A stretch of DNA of 64,000 nucleotides from Turritopsis dohrnii (taxonomy: Eukaryota; Cnidaria; Hydrozoa; Anthoathecata; Oceaniidae). The position numbers and the translations under genes are program-made. The stretch spans positions 682,001 through 746,000 of the forward strand of contig BQMF02000142.1 of NCBI GenBank assembly GCA_027922465.2, read 5' to 3'. Every line of letters begins with the position of its first letter. The first letter of the stretch is position 1. Below, piece after piece: positions 55,311 to 64,000 of this stretch. The notes beneath the pieces are model-generated. The model searched no databases. It was not told the origin of the DNA and saw nothing but the letters and a program-made list of their open reading frames with translations.

Positions 55311-55430
55311 AGATGTATACACCTTGAAGCAGATGTATACACCTTGAAGCAGATGTATACACCTTGAAGCAGATGTATACACCTTGAAGCAGATGTATAC
55401 ACCTTGAAGCAGATGTATACACCTTGAAGC
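55311..55430 (+). repeat. 20-bp tandem repeat, six identical copies
   Basis: Unit AGATGTATACACCTTGAAGC repeated six times with no substitution, about 40 bases beyond the last recognised COQ7 codon. Confidence 0.95.
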
Positions 55431-55468
55431 AGTCCAATCTCAAACTCTCAAGGGTTGGGAAAAATTTA

Positions 55469-58400
55469 TTACAAAATAAAATCAACAAAATGCTCTACTT
55501 TTTCGCCATCATAATGGTAACCAGTTTCCATGTGCTCAAGTTCGTCATCTCGAAACTTTTGGATGACCTAAAATGGCGGCAATGTTTTGGTTCACTACAA
55601 CACGAGGCAACACTAAAAAGGTTTCCTGGTGAAACAAAACACGTTATTGCGTAAGATTCAAAATTTACGGTAGCGGTGAATGTTAAAGGTCTTTAAGAAA
55701 TACATGAACTTCCTGTTTGAGATCATAACATATATTCATGTAATATACTAGTTGAATACTTTTAATAAGAAAATGAAAGAGGAAGATGCATCTTGGTTTT
55801 TCATACCTCCAATAATTCTTTATATCGCTGAGGATCCTCGTACAATAACTCTCTTAATTGACTACAAGAAAAACAAATAAATTTGAAATAATTCTAACTA
55901 AAACATAAAAGAATTATGACGATTATCATGGTACATCATGACAGACCAGTTTCATAATTATTTTTCTTGATACTAAGCCATGTATGTAATTAATAACTTA
56001 ATGAATGCTAATTTTTTAACTCAGATGAGCACAAAAAAATTAAACCATAAAATGAACTTATGCTTACTCATGATCTTGGTATAAAAACTTTTTGAACTAA
56101 GGTGGCTTAAGAAAACATCAAAATATGTCAAAATGTGAAAAAAGTGATGAACTAAATACAGTCGACTCTCATTAGTTCGAATCTCCATAATTCGAATTTG
56201 GTCCCTTTGATGTTTGAATTACAGAGAGTGTATTGGATTTGGAAAAGAACTGCTGCGTATGTAAAACTGAATATATAAGAGGAAGAATGGCGCTGTCTGT
56301 TCAAGAAGAAGATTTACGTTCTTTGAAAGTGAAGCTTTTTTAAAAACCGCGAAGCTAACTTTTTTTTTTCGAAGGAAAAACATGAAAATCACGTCATGGC
56401 ATTCTTCATCTGAACTATCGCTTTCCATGATGTTTACGTTAGCTAACTTTAGGTTTAAAACAACTCGTGTGCGTTACTCGTGTGCGTTACTCTTTCTTTT
56501 AATTGTGAAGCATGAGAACCAAACAACTCATCGGTTTGAAACGAAGATTAACTCATGTTAACTTACCTTAGCTCATAAAAACTAACCCATGAGGTAACAT
56601 GTTAACTCCTAGTGAGAACCGAGCTTTATGGATGAAAATCAAAAATTTGATATAAGAAGCATTTATAATTCAAAAACTCGTAACCATGTGGTATCAGGTA
56701 GTATTCACTGAACCACAACACACAGCACCATCAGATGTGGTGTGGTCGGAAATGAAATTCGTTTTGGAGTAAGTGTATATTTAGTTGACCTATCAGTATA
56801 TGGTGTATTTGATATGATAAACACCTGTCTCACCTGTCATAGTGCTCGCCTATCACTTCTTCTACTGCGATTGTACAAGCCATGGCAGCCTCTTTTCCAA
56901 GTAAAGCTGTACCAGCACCTTAAAATCAAACAAGAGCTGCAACTTGCATTGACTTGCATAAACAGCAGGTACTATTTTTAGATTTTAACAAATACTCTTG
57001 ATTTCGAAAATCTGAAATCTGAAAGAAGAATTGTGGCAAAAGTAGAATGACAAAATTAGAAGCAGCTATGTTGATAACGAGACACATCATTTAATTTTTT
57101 ATTTTTCAATTGAAAAAGTGATTTTGATTGTCAAAAATCAGGAAAACAGACTGACCAGGAAGAAACAACAACCTATTTACATCTGCAGGTCATGAGAAAG
57201 GAAAAGTGCTGATAGTTCAACCTATTTACATCTGCAGGTCATGAGAAAGGAAAAGTGCTGATAGTTCAACCTATTTACATCTGCAGGTCATGAGAAAGGA
57301 AAAGTGCTGATAGTTCAACCTATTTACATCTGCAGGTCATGAGAAAGGAAAAGTGCTGATAGTTCAACCTATTTACATCTGCAGGTCATGAGAAAGGAAA
57401 TGTGCTGATAGTTCAACCTATTTACATCTGCAGGTCATGAGAAAGGAAAAGTGCTGATAGTTCAACCTATTTACATCTGCAGGTCATGAGAAAGGAAAAG
57501 TGCTGATAGTTCAACCTATTTACATCTGCAGGTCATGAGAAAGGAAAAGTGCTGATAGTTCAACCTATTTACATCTGCAGGTCATGAGAAAGGAAATGTG
57601 CTGATAGTTCAACCTATTTACATCTGCAGGTCATGAGAAAGGAAAAGTGCTGAAAGTTCAACCTATTTACATCTGCAGGTCATGAGAAAGGAAAAGTGCT
57701 GATAGTTCAACCTATTTACATCTGCAGGTCCTGAGAAAGGAAAAGTGCTGAAAGTTCAACCTATTTACATCTGCAGGTCCTGAGAAAGGAAAAGTGCTGA
57801 TAGTTCAACCTATTTACATCTGCAGGTCATGAGAAAGGAAATGTGCTGATAGTTCAACCTATTTACATCTGCAGGTCATGAGAAAGGAAAAGTGCTGAAA
57901 GTTCAACCTATTTACATCTGCAGGTCCTGAGAAAGGAAAAGTGCTGATAGTTCAACCTATTTACATCTGCAGGTCATGAGAAAGGAAAAGTGCTGATAGT
58001 TCAACCTATTTACAGCTGCCGGTCGTGAGAAAGGAAAAGTGCTGATAGTTCAACCTATTTACATCTGCAAGTGATGAGAAAGGAAAAGTGCTGAAAGTTC
58101 AACCTATTTACATCTGCAGGTCATGAGAAAGGAAAAGTGCTGAAAGTTCAACCTATTTACATATGCAGGTCATGAGAAAGGAAAAGTGCTGATAGTTCAA
58201 CCTATTTACATCTGCAGGTCCTGAGAAAGGAAATGTGCTGATAGTTCAACCTATTTACATCTGCAGGTCATGAGAAAGGAAAAGTGCTGAAAGTTCAACC
58301 TATTTACATATGCAGGTCCTGAGAAAGGAAAAGTGCTGATAGTTCAACCTATTTACATCTGCAGGTCATGAGAAAGGAAAAGTGCTGATAGTTCAACCTA

Positions 58401-59221
58401 TTTACAGCTGCCGGTCGTGAGAAAGGAAAAGTGCTGATAGTTCAACCTATTTACATCTGCAAGTGATGAGAAAGGAAAAGTGCTGATAGTTCAGCAAATG
58501 CACTATGTGTTACACTGTAGAAGATAGCTGTCATCTACAATGCAAAAAACCTTTAAAAATACCATTGTGAAAATTGTGGTACAACAAGTTCCATGAGTCT
58601 AAAGGATATTGCTTAATTTATTAGAGATGACAGAATGATACAATGATGCGAACAAAGATACGCCATATTCCAAGAGTAACACAATAGATATTTGGACAGG
58701 TAATAGCCAGTTGATTTTATTTCTAAGTGTTTCCGTTTCTGAAAGAAAATTATTTTAAAAAATACAGGTCGAGTAAAAAGGTAACTTTATTTTACAGGGA
58801 ACAGTGCAGGTTTTAGAAATAATTTTTACAACAAGTTAACATTATTACGGCCAAGAATGTAGTTTTAAATGACTAGCTGTGTGTTATTGTGTGTTATCGT
58901 CCAATCAATTGATTGGAAAATGTTCAATAACGATTCATTTTGATACACAGTAGCACTTGAAAGACATATTTTCATTCGCTTTCATTCAAGCATATTTAAA
59001 AATTGGAAACTTATCTTATAAGTGATTCATTATAAAAATTTTGCCTAAAATAAACACCAGATTCCGGGAAAAAATATAAAATAAGATAATACTTAGTTGA
59101 ACATACCTAAAGCAAAGCCTGCAATATTCCATATTGGTAACAAAGCTGTTGGTCGAGTTTTATATTTCGGCAAAAGTTCTTCAAACTTTTCTACATGGAC
59201 TTTCTCTTGGTCCCACATTTC
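55469..59221 (-). CDS. COQ7: COQ7, 5-demethoxyubiquinone hydroxylase (5' partial)
   Basis: Di-iron hydroxylase of the penultimate step of ubiquinone synthesis in mitochondria. Minus-strand exons 59221-59107, 56918-56834, 55861-55807 and 55567-55469 join in phase to 117 residues. The first reads WDQEKVHVEKFEELL and TALLPIWNIAGFALG, the second AGTALLGKEAAMACTIAVEE and GEHYD, the third QLRELLYEDPQRYKELLE, the fourth VIQKFRDDELEHMETG. Di-iron ligands are visible in QEKVH, AVEE and ELEH. The first exon(s), with the targeting peptide and RVDHAGE block, were not found up to 64000. The last exon ends GYHYDGEKVEHFVDFIL, whereas the family continues for about 25 more residues (GC..AI.LSE), so either an additional exon is spliced from the GTAGAG at 55498-55493 or the C-terminus is changed. 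Confidence 0.85.
56158..56240 (+). repeat. pogo-like end fragment, COQ7 intron
   Basis: ACAGTCGACTCTCATTAGTT followed by CATAATTCGAATTTGGTCCC and an inverted AATTACAGAGAGTGT is a typical pogo/Tigger terminus. Confidence 0.55.
56200..56623 (-). mobile_element. Harbinger fragment, COQ7 intron
   Basis: Right end CTAGTGAGAACCGAGCT then TTA resembles the TIR of the element at 31954-32682. The minus-strand frame 56428-56219 starts MESDSSDEE and runs into a basic stretch, as Harbinger N-termini do. The other end is missing. Confidence 0.5.
57172..58494 (+). repeat. 49-bp minisatellite, 27 copies, COQ7 intron
   Basis: Unit CCTATTTACATCTGCAGGTC plus ATGAGAAAGGAAAAGTGCTG plus ATAGTTCAA, directly tandem without spacers. 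Variant units (AAATGTGCTG, GGTCCTGAG, ACAGCTGCCGGTCGTG) recur at multiples of 49 and, in the second half, at 392 bases (8 units), which shows block-wise amplification. Confidence 0.97.
58495..59100. other. COQ7 intron, no element recognised
   Basis: AT-rich intronic sequence with no visible coding or terminal-repeat structure. Confidence 0.4.
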
Positions 59222-59724
59222 CTAAACATATGCAATATTTTCAAATAACGTTTCTATTCCAATATGACAATTAAATAAACAAACCTAAAAGATATGATGT
59301 AATGTAATGATGCAATGATGTAATTATATAACCATATTTCCTTAACAATACTTAAAAACAGACAAGGATTACAGTGTTTTTTGCATTATGCAGAACAATA
59401 ACCTTCAAAATAACCTGAATTGCAGTTAGGACCATTTCAATATTTCAACGACAGAGGAAAGATTTACGAAACCAGGGCATAAAACTCTGAGGAGTCATAA
59501 TTAGATAGAAATATGTATTAAAACATTATCAATGGCGAGGTACCTTTCACATAAGCATCGTAATGTACATGCGAGGTTCCTCTATAATGTTTTTTTTTTG
59601 TTTTGTTTTAGTTGAGTTTTTTAAAGATGCTTTAAGTTGTAAAAATAATGTAATTTAATGCGCATTATTTGTCCAAAAAATTATAATGTGGGCGGGTTAC
59701 GCTGAATGAAGTATTAAATAACTA

Positions 59725-60586
59725 CTAGCAGCCAAGGCGGCGTCGCTCGCCGCCCATGTCCACCTGCTCTGTATCACTGTATCAATAAACGTCAAATTTC
59801 CTTATAAAATGCTCATACAACTTGTGTTCAACCAGAAGCAGAGTCCCAACCTCTGGTAAAACCAATCTTTTATCAGTGTAACAATACACTCAAAACGTAT
59901 AGAGAGAAAATTTCAACTTTTTATTAACTTTTGTTTTAAAAAAAGTTACGCGCTCTAACATGGGTGCTATCAAACGTAAGGGGGAAATGGTTTCTCTTCT
60001 TAAAAAGTTCACACGGAGGAGAGAAAAAAGGCACGTGCTAAATGAATAAATAGAATAAAAAAACGTTCGATCAGAACACTTAACAATTAAAAGAAGAAAT
60101 TAATTTATTAAAAGAAAAGCAAAAAAAAAAAAACATTTTGTTTTGATATGATACTCTTTTTTTACCTATCGGTTTTTAAACATTTTGATTGCTCAAAAAA
60201 AAAGTTCACCCGTCTCAGACAGTCAGGCAAGAGTCAGTGGCAAACCGAACATATGCTGCCACGTTCTGCCACTGCTGCTTTTTGTCCAAAATGTTTAATC
60301 AGTTAGTTTCTTTGTATTTAGTTGATGTACTGTTTTCAAAGCCAAGTCAACGTGGAATATAAAACTAACAATAATGATAAAAACAAAACGTTATTCCTAT
60401 TAGTTCATCAGCCAAAAAAAGTCACGTTCGATTGGGGTTGCAATGTATTTGCTTCGAACTCACGTCGCACACAAAAAAAGAAATAATTTCGCTCACAACT
60501 TAATCTACCATTTTGCGTGACTTACAAACAAACGAACAAACAAACAAACAAACAAACAGACAGAGAATCGGCTATTAATATATAGA
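59725..60586 (-). mobile_element. Non-autonomous Helitron, reverse orientation
   Basis: On the minus strand starts TCTATATATTAATAGCCGA and ends with the GGCGGCGAGCGACGCCGCC hairpin and CTAG, between A (59724) and T (60587). Close to the 16540-17378 copy over its full length. It lies upstream of the first recognised COQ7 exon, probably in an intron. Confidence 0.88.
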
Positions 60587-60789
60587 TGGCCTAATATTTT
60601 TATTTACAATATTTATGATAATAGAATTATAAGTAACTTGTGTTAATTTTTATCATTAATATCGTTAACATCAATAGAGCATAGATCACAGTTACTTTTG
60701 TTAAAAAGTGTTATTCAAGTTGTTTGTTTAATTTTTCACATCCCTATGCAATATCAAAATTTTTAATGCTGTTGCTACCTTATACAAGA

Positions 60790-60890
60790 CTACCTTGTTT
60801 CCTCTAATAAACACCACAGCAATTTTTGCATGCAGCATTTAATAGAGGGTGGTGTTCATTAGAGGGTGGTGTTTATTACAAAATGGTAAA
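60790..60890 (-). repeat. pogo/Tigger-like end fragment
   Basis: TTTCCTCTAATAAACACCAC and GGGTGGTGTTTATTACAAAA match the fragment at 39445-39570 in reverse orientation. Confidence 0.55.
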
Positions 60891-61240
60891 TGAGATAAAA
60901 GCAGACTTCGAACAACAATGTTTTCTTTTCCTTACAAACTTCACCAAATATTCTGGGAAGGATTGTTGATAGAAGGCAAACAAAGCTATTAAACTTTTTA
61001 AAATATTACTTGTTTTGCCTGTTTCTTATAAACTCTGCTTTTCAATTTTATTTAAATTTCAAAAGCAGATTTTACTAGTTATTTAGTTTAATAGTTCTTC
61101 ATTGGCTGCTTTTGGGACATGTTTTTGCAACGAAAGAAAAAGTTTTTACTTATCTTTATCACATATTTCAAATAAACTTTTATTCAAAAAATAATTGATC
61201 TTCTAATCGTCATAGTAACATTCTGTCATTTATTTCTTTA
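60891..61240. other. No gene recognised
   Basis: AT-rich sequence between two repeats; nothing identifiable. The missing 5' exons of COQ7 were looked for here and not seen. Confidence 0.35.
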
Positions 61241-61581
61241 CTATTAACCCAGGTAAAACTTTTACCACATTTAACTTCGAAAATGATGTACGCAAAATCC
61301 CGTACCGAATAAAGGAGACAAAAAATATAATCAAGGTGTGCAAACCCTGTGATGAAAATTTTGACCGTAAAATTCAACAAAATTTATCACTCTCTTAAAA
61401 TAAAAGTGACAAAAATTACACAACCCCTACAGGAAAGTGAATCCATGTTGTTAGAAAAACTAATCAAAAAAATGTATGGGATCTTTTCGCTATGACCAAC
61501 CCTTACAGAGATATTGTCGATCAAAGATTTTGATGACGTAATAGCTGCAGTACCAAAAATATTTAAGCCCAAATTTTTCAT

Positions 61582-61612
<31 letters not shown>

Positions 61613-62540
61613 CCAATATTTTTACAGGATATGCCAAATCAAAAATAAGAAATACATATATACATATACATATTTACAAATTGCTGTTGTTATATGGGTC
61701 TTGTGTTAAAAACATAACAAAATCTAAAATATAATAAGGAATTGATAAAATAACTAAAATGCGATATAAAAAGACGACTTAAGGTGATAACATGAGAATA
61801 GAAGATAGAACAATGCCATTAAGTTCATAGATAGACAATGTTGTCACCAATCTGTGCTGTATGAGCATAACGGTAGCAAAGACTGCAAAGTAAATAATTG
61901 TAACAGTGTAAGATGTAGATAAAATTAAATATTATACATTAAAAATTGTGTTTGATAATGATATGAAACGATTTTTTGAATCGGCATTCCGCAATTCTAA
62001 TGGTAGGCTGTTGTATTGCTTTGCCCCAGTGAATTTGAAGCGCTCCCTTTATTGCTATTTGTGGCCCAACTCTTTTCAATAGGTGAAGGCGTCCAGTAGC
62101 TTTCTTGTTAGATGACTTCATGTAGTTACACAGTGATAATGTTTGATCTAGTTTCACTCCAAGATACTTGTAAGCCACTGTAGATGACAACTTGTTATCT
62201 CAATGTTCGATAGTCAAAGAGCGATCCTTTACTTTTTGTGAAGTTCCAAAGAGCACAACTTCAGTTTTACCTCACCCCGACGCCTGTATCGAGGACAAAA
62301 AACGTCAGTTATCCCCATTAGTTCTTCAGATATTTCCCCAAAAACATGGCGTTCGATTGGGGATGCAATACAATGATTATCCCGTGATCATGAAAAAACC
62401 TGACATGCTTTCATATACTAATTGTGAAAAGCGTCTCTCGCCTCCATGTGGTTTTACGCGTAACTAAGAAGTTGACCGTGAATTTAAAAGAAATATATCA
62501 CTATCTAAAATAAAAGTGTGACACACTTACGCAATTAAGA
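61241..62540 (-). mobile_element. Helitron-like repeat interrupted by a LINE
   Basis: Outer parts (61241-61579 and 62271-62540) match 5571-5871 and the interior of 37014-37504. The minus-strand 5' end is TCTTAATTGCG after an A; the 3' hairpin (TAACCCAGGTAAAA with a partner TTTTACC) is degraded and the CTAG reads CTAT. Confidence 0.55.
61580..62270 (-). pseudogene. LINE 3' fragment nested in the Helitron-like repeat
   Basis: Minus strand reads TEVVLFGTSQKVKD and, after a frame change, YKYLGVKLDQTLSL and LLKRVGPQIA, the post-palm part of a Jockey/CR1-type reverse transcriptase. The 3' end is an AAAT tail (ATTT run at 61580-61612 on the plus strand). 5' truncated. Confidence 0.75.
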
Positions 62541-62610
62541 TAATGGAATGGCCATCTTTGTCATGAAATATCGATAAATATATCGGTAAATATATAATCT
62601 GGTAGGAAAT

Positions 62611-63049
62611 TTAAGGATACGGCATACGTTATGAGTGTAATTATAACAAACTCGATTTTTTTTCCAACAATAAATAAATGTTTGCTATATTATATATCAC
62701 TGGAAAGCATTTTTTATAAGCTATCAAATAATGTTAAGGTTACTAGAAAATTTTGTATTAGTAAAGAGAAAAAAGGCTTGGAAAATTAACACCCGTCTTC
62801 ACAAAAGCCGCTCCATTTACAAAACTACTCAGTTTCCAGTGCTCATTCCACTCTTGATAGAATCACAAAAGATGTGAGTAAAAACGTTTTTTTTATTATT
62901 CTTTCCAAAACCCTCATTTCCAAGTTATTTCATATTTCCTGAAAAGTGAATTTTTTCAGTCCAAACTTATATTGTTATATCTTGGGAATGACTAATTTTT
63001 CGGAAAAACAAAAATTCTTTGATGTATGTAACGTATACTGTATCCTTAA
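62611..63049. mobile_element. MITE with TTAA target site
   Basis: TTAAGGATACGGCATACGTTA on the left is mirrored on the right (TAACGTATACTGTATCCTTAA), arms of about 20 bases, with TTAA as outermost four bases on both sides, as for Kolobok or piggyBac-type elements. No coding frame. Confidence 0.7.
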
Positions 63050-64000
63050 GTTGAAAAATTAGTTTTGGAATGAAAATGAATTCAGAACATGGTTTTAGAA
63101 AGTTAATTTTACCATAAAAAGTCAAATAAAAAAGTTTTTGTACATAAAACATAGTGGAGGAGGACACTTTTTAAAGAGTATTGAAATAAAATAGGCCATT
63201 ATCAGTTAGGACCACTCAATCAAAACTTGCAATAAAAAGCATTTCATACCACTTTATCACAACGTTTTCTTCTGATTTGAGAATACAAGATTGAGAATTG
63301 TAAAATCGTGAAAGAAGTAATTATCAATCTGATTTAATTTGTCTGATTTGACTTAGGACTCTTTACTTTGTACATTCACGTTGATATAAATAAATGGTCC
63401 AGAACAAATTATTTGTGTTTTTTCTATGAAGCCCAAGAATATTTGAATAGAATTTATCAAGATACAGATGAAGTTCACCGTAGTATTAAAGGCACAAAAG
63501 ATTGGGAACACAAAAATTTTGCTTTTTTAGGATTCACGACTTTATATGCTGGCGACTTTTAAATATTTTCACAAAAAACATTCCACGGATTTGCAACCAT
63601 TTCTTTGAAGGGTGAAGGGTGCTCATGACTTTTTGTGTTATTTTCGTATTCAAATTGAATCACTTCGTTTCCAGATCCCCAAAATAAGTAAGCAGTGCCG
63701 TAACTCGGGGGTTGCTTTGGGTGCGATCACACCACCTTTTTTACCAAGCAATTTTTTACCAAGCGATATACTACCAAACATTTTTAGAACACTAAGTTTA
63801 AGCTAAGGGGAGGACTGGACGTATAATGACAAAATTTTTATGTTCTGGTGAAGCATGTAAATAACCATTCGTTCATTTGAATTATTCATTCTGAATGTTT
63901 CCCAAAAATTTATTATTGCAATGTTTGGTACTGTTATGTTAATGATTTTAATAATCATTTTGTCGATACGCCAAACAATAGCTCAAATTTAATTTCACAA
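63050..64000. other. No gene identified; one unexplained open stretch
   Basis: The plus-strand frame 63428-63562 reads EAQEYLNRIYQDTDEVHRSI and DWEHKNFAFLGFTTLYAG before a stop. Its composition looks protein-like, but no start, splice site or family could be assigned. The right edge (63690-63810) contains a repeat-like CGTAACTCGGGGG string and three near repeats of TTTTTACCAAGC. Confidence 0.3.

Noticed and set aside
55267..55488. Minus-strand open frame of 73 codons
   Set aside because: It is produced by the 20-bp tandem repeat, which stays open in all frames; not a protein.
57172..58494. CRISPR-like array (also the arrays at 46271-46498 and 55311-55430)
   Set aside because: Units are directly tandem with no unique spacers, and the context is eukaryotic intron sequence; these are minisatellites.

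Overview
This is a nuclear segment of an animal genome, AT-rich, with spliced genes, many introns and very dense transposable elements. The gene set (SMCHD1, COQ7, a CCDC166-like ciliary-type coiled-coil gene) together with Penelope, Helitron, CR1/Jockey-like LINE, hAT, Harbinger, pogo and mariner elements and an endonuclease VII-PolB element fits an invertebrate metazoan. A cnidarian or another marine invertebrate is my best guess, but nothing seen fixes the phylum.

Three host genes could be assembled by hand from splice sites and reading phase. (1) On the minus strand, 4294-12646: the 5' part (five coding exons, 147 residues) of a DUF4515 coiled-coil protein resembling CCDC166; the rest lies off the left edge or was not recognised. 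(2) On the plus strand, 23572-51231: what looks like a complete SMCHD1 gene, 32 coding exons in consistent phase giving 1970 residues (human about 2005), with an N-terminal ubiquitin-like region, a GHKL ATPase, a long middle of beta-sandwich-like segments, a coiled coil and the SMC-type hinge. (3) On the minus strand, 55469-59221: the 3' part of COQ7 (ubiquinone hydroxylase), four exons; its first exon(s) lie right of the window or were lost.

Layout: 1-2147 DNA polymerase B of a viral-type/Polinton-like element with simple repeats and SINE-like pieces to about 4 kb; 4.3-12.6 kb CCDC166-like gene with a SINE, a LINE, a hAT and other repeats in its introns; 13.2-22.2 kb a transposon-rich stretch (LINE with a nested DNA transposon, two Helitrons head to tail, a mariner split by another transposon, a second LINE); 23.3-51.2 kb SMCHD1 with at least nine recognisable elements in its introns; 51.2-55.4 kb intergenic, with a pogo deletion derivative and MITEs; 55.5-59.2 kb COQ7 with a 27-copy minisatellite in an intron; 59.7-63.1 kb a Helitron, a LINE nested in a Helitron-like repeat, and a TTAA-flanked MITE.

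The three genes do not form a functional unit: SMCHD1 is a chromatin-silencing ATPase, COQ7 a mitochondrial enzyme, and CCDC166-like proteins are poorly known coiled coils. The most unusual content is the mobile DNA: a group of GTGAC-ended transposons whose ends carry arrays of a different short palindrome in each copy, a tandem Helitron pair, a Penelope remnant with a hammerhead-ribozyme core, and a 47-bp duplication that copied one SMCHD1 splice acceptor. All gene models are read by eye from sequence; no alignment or database search was run.
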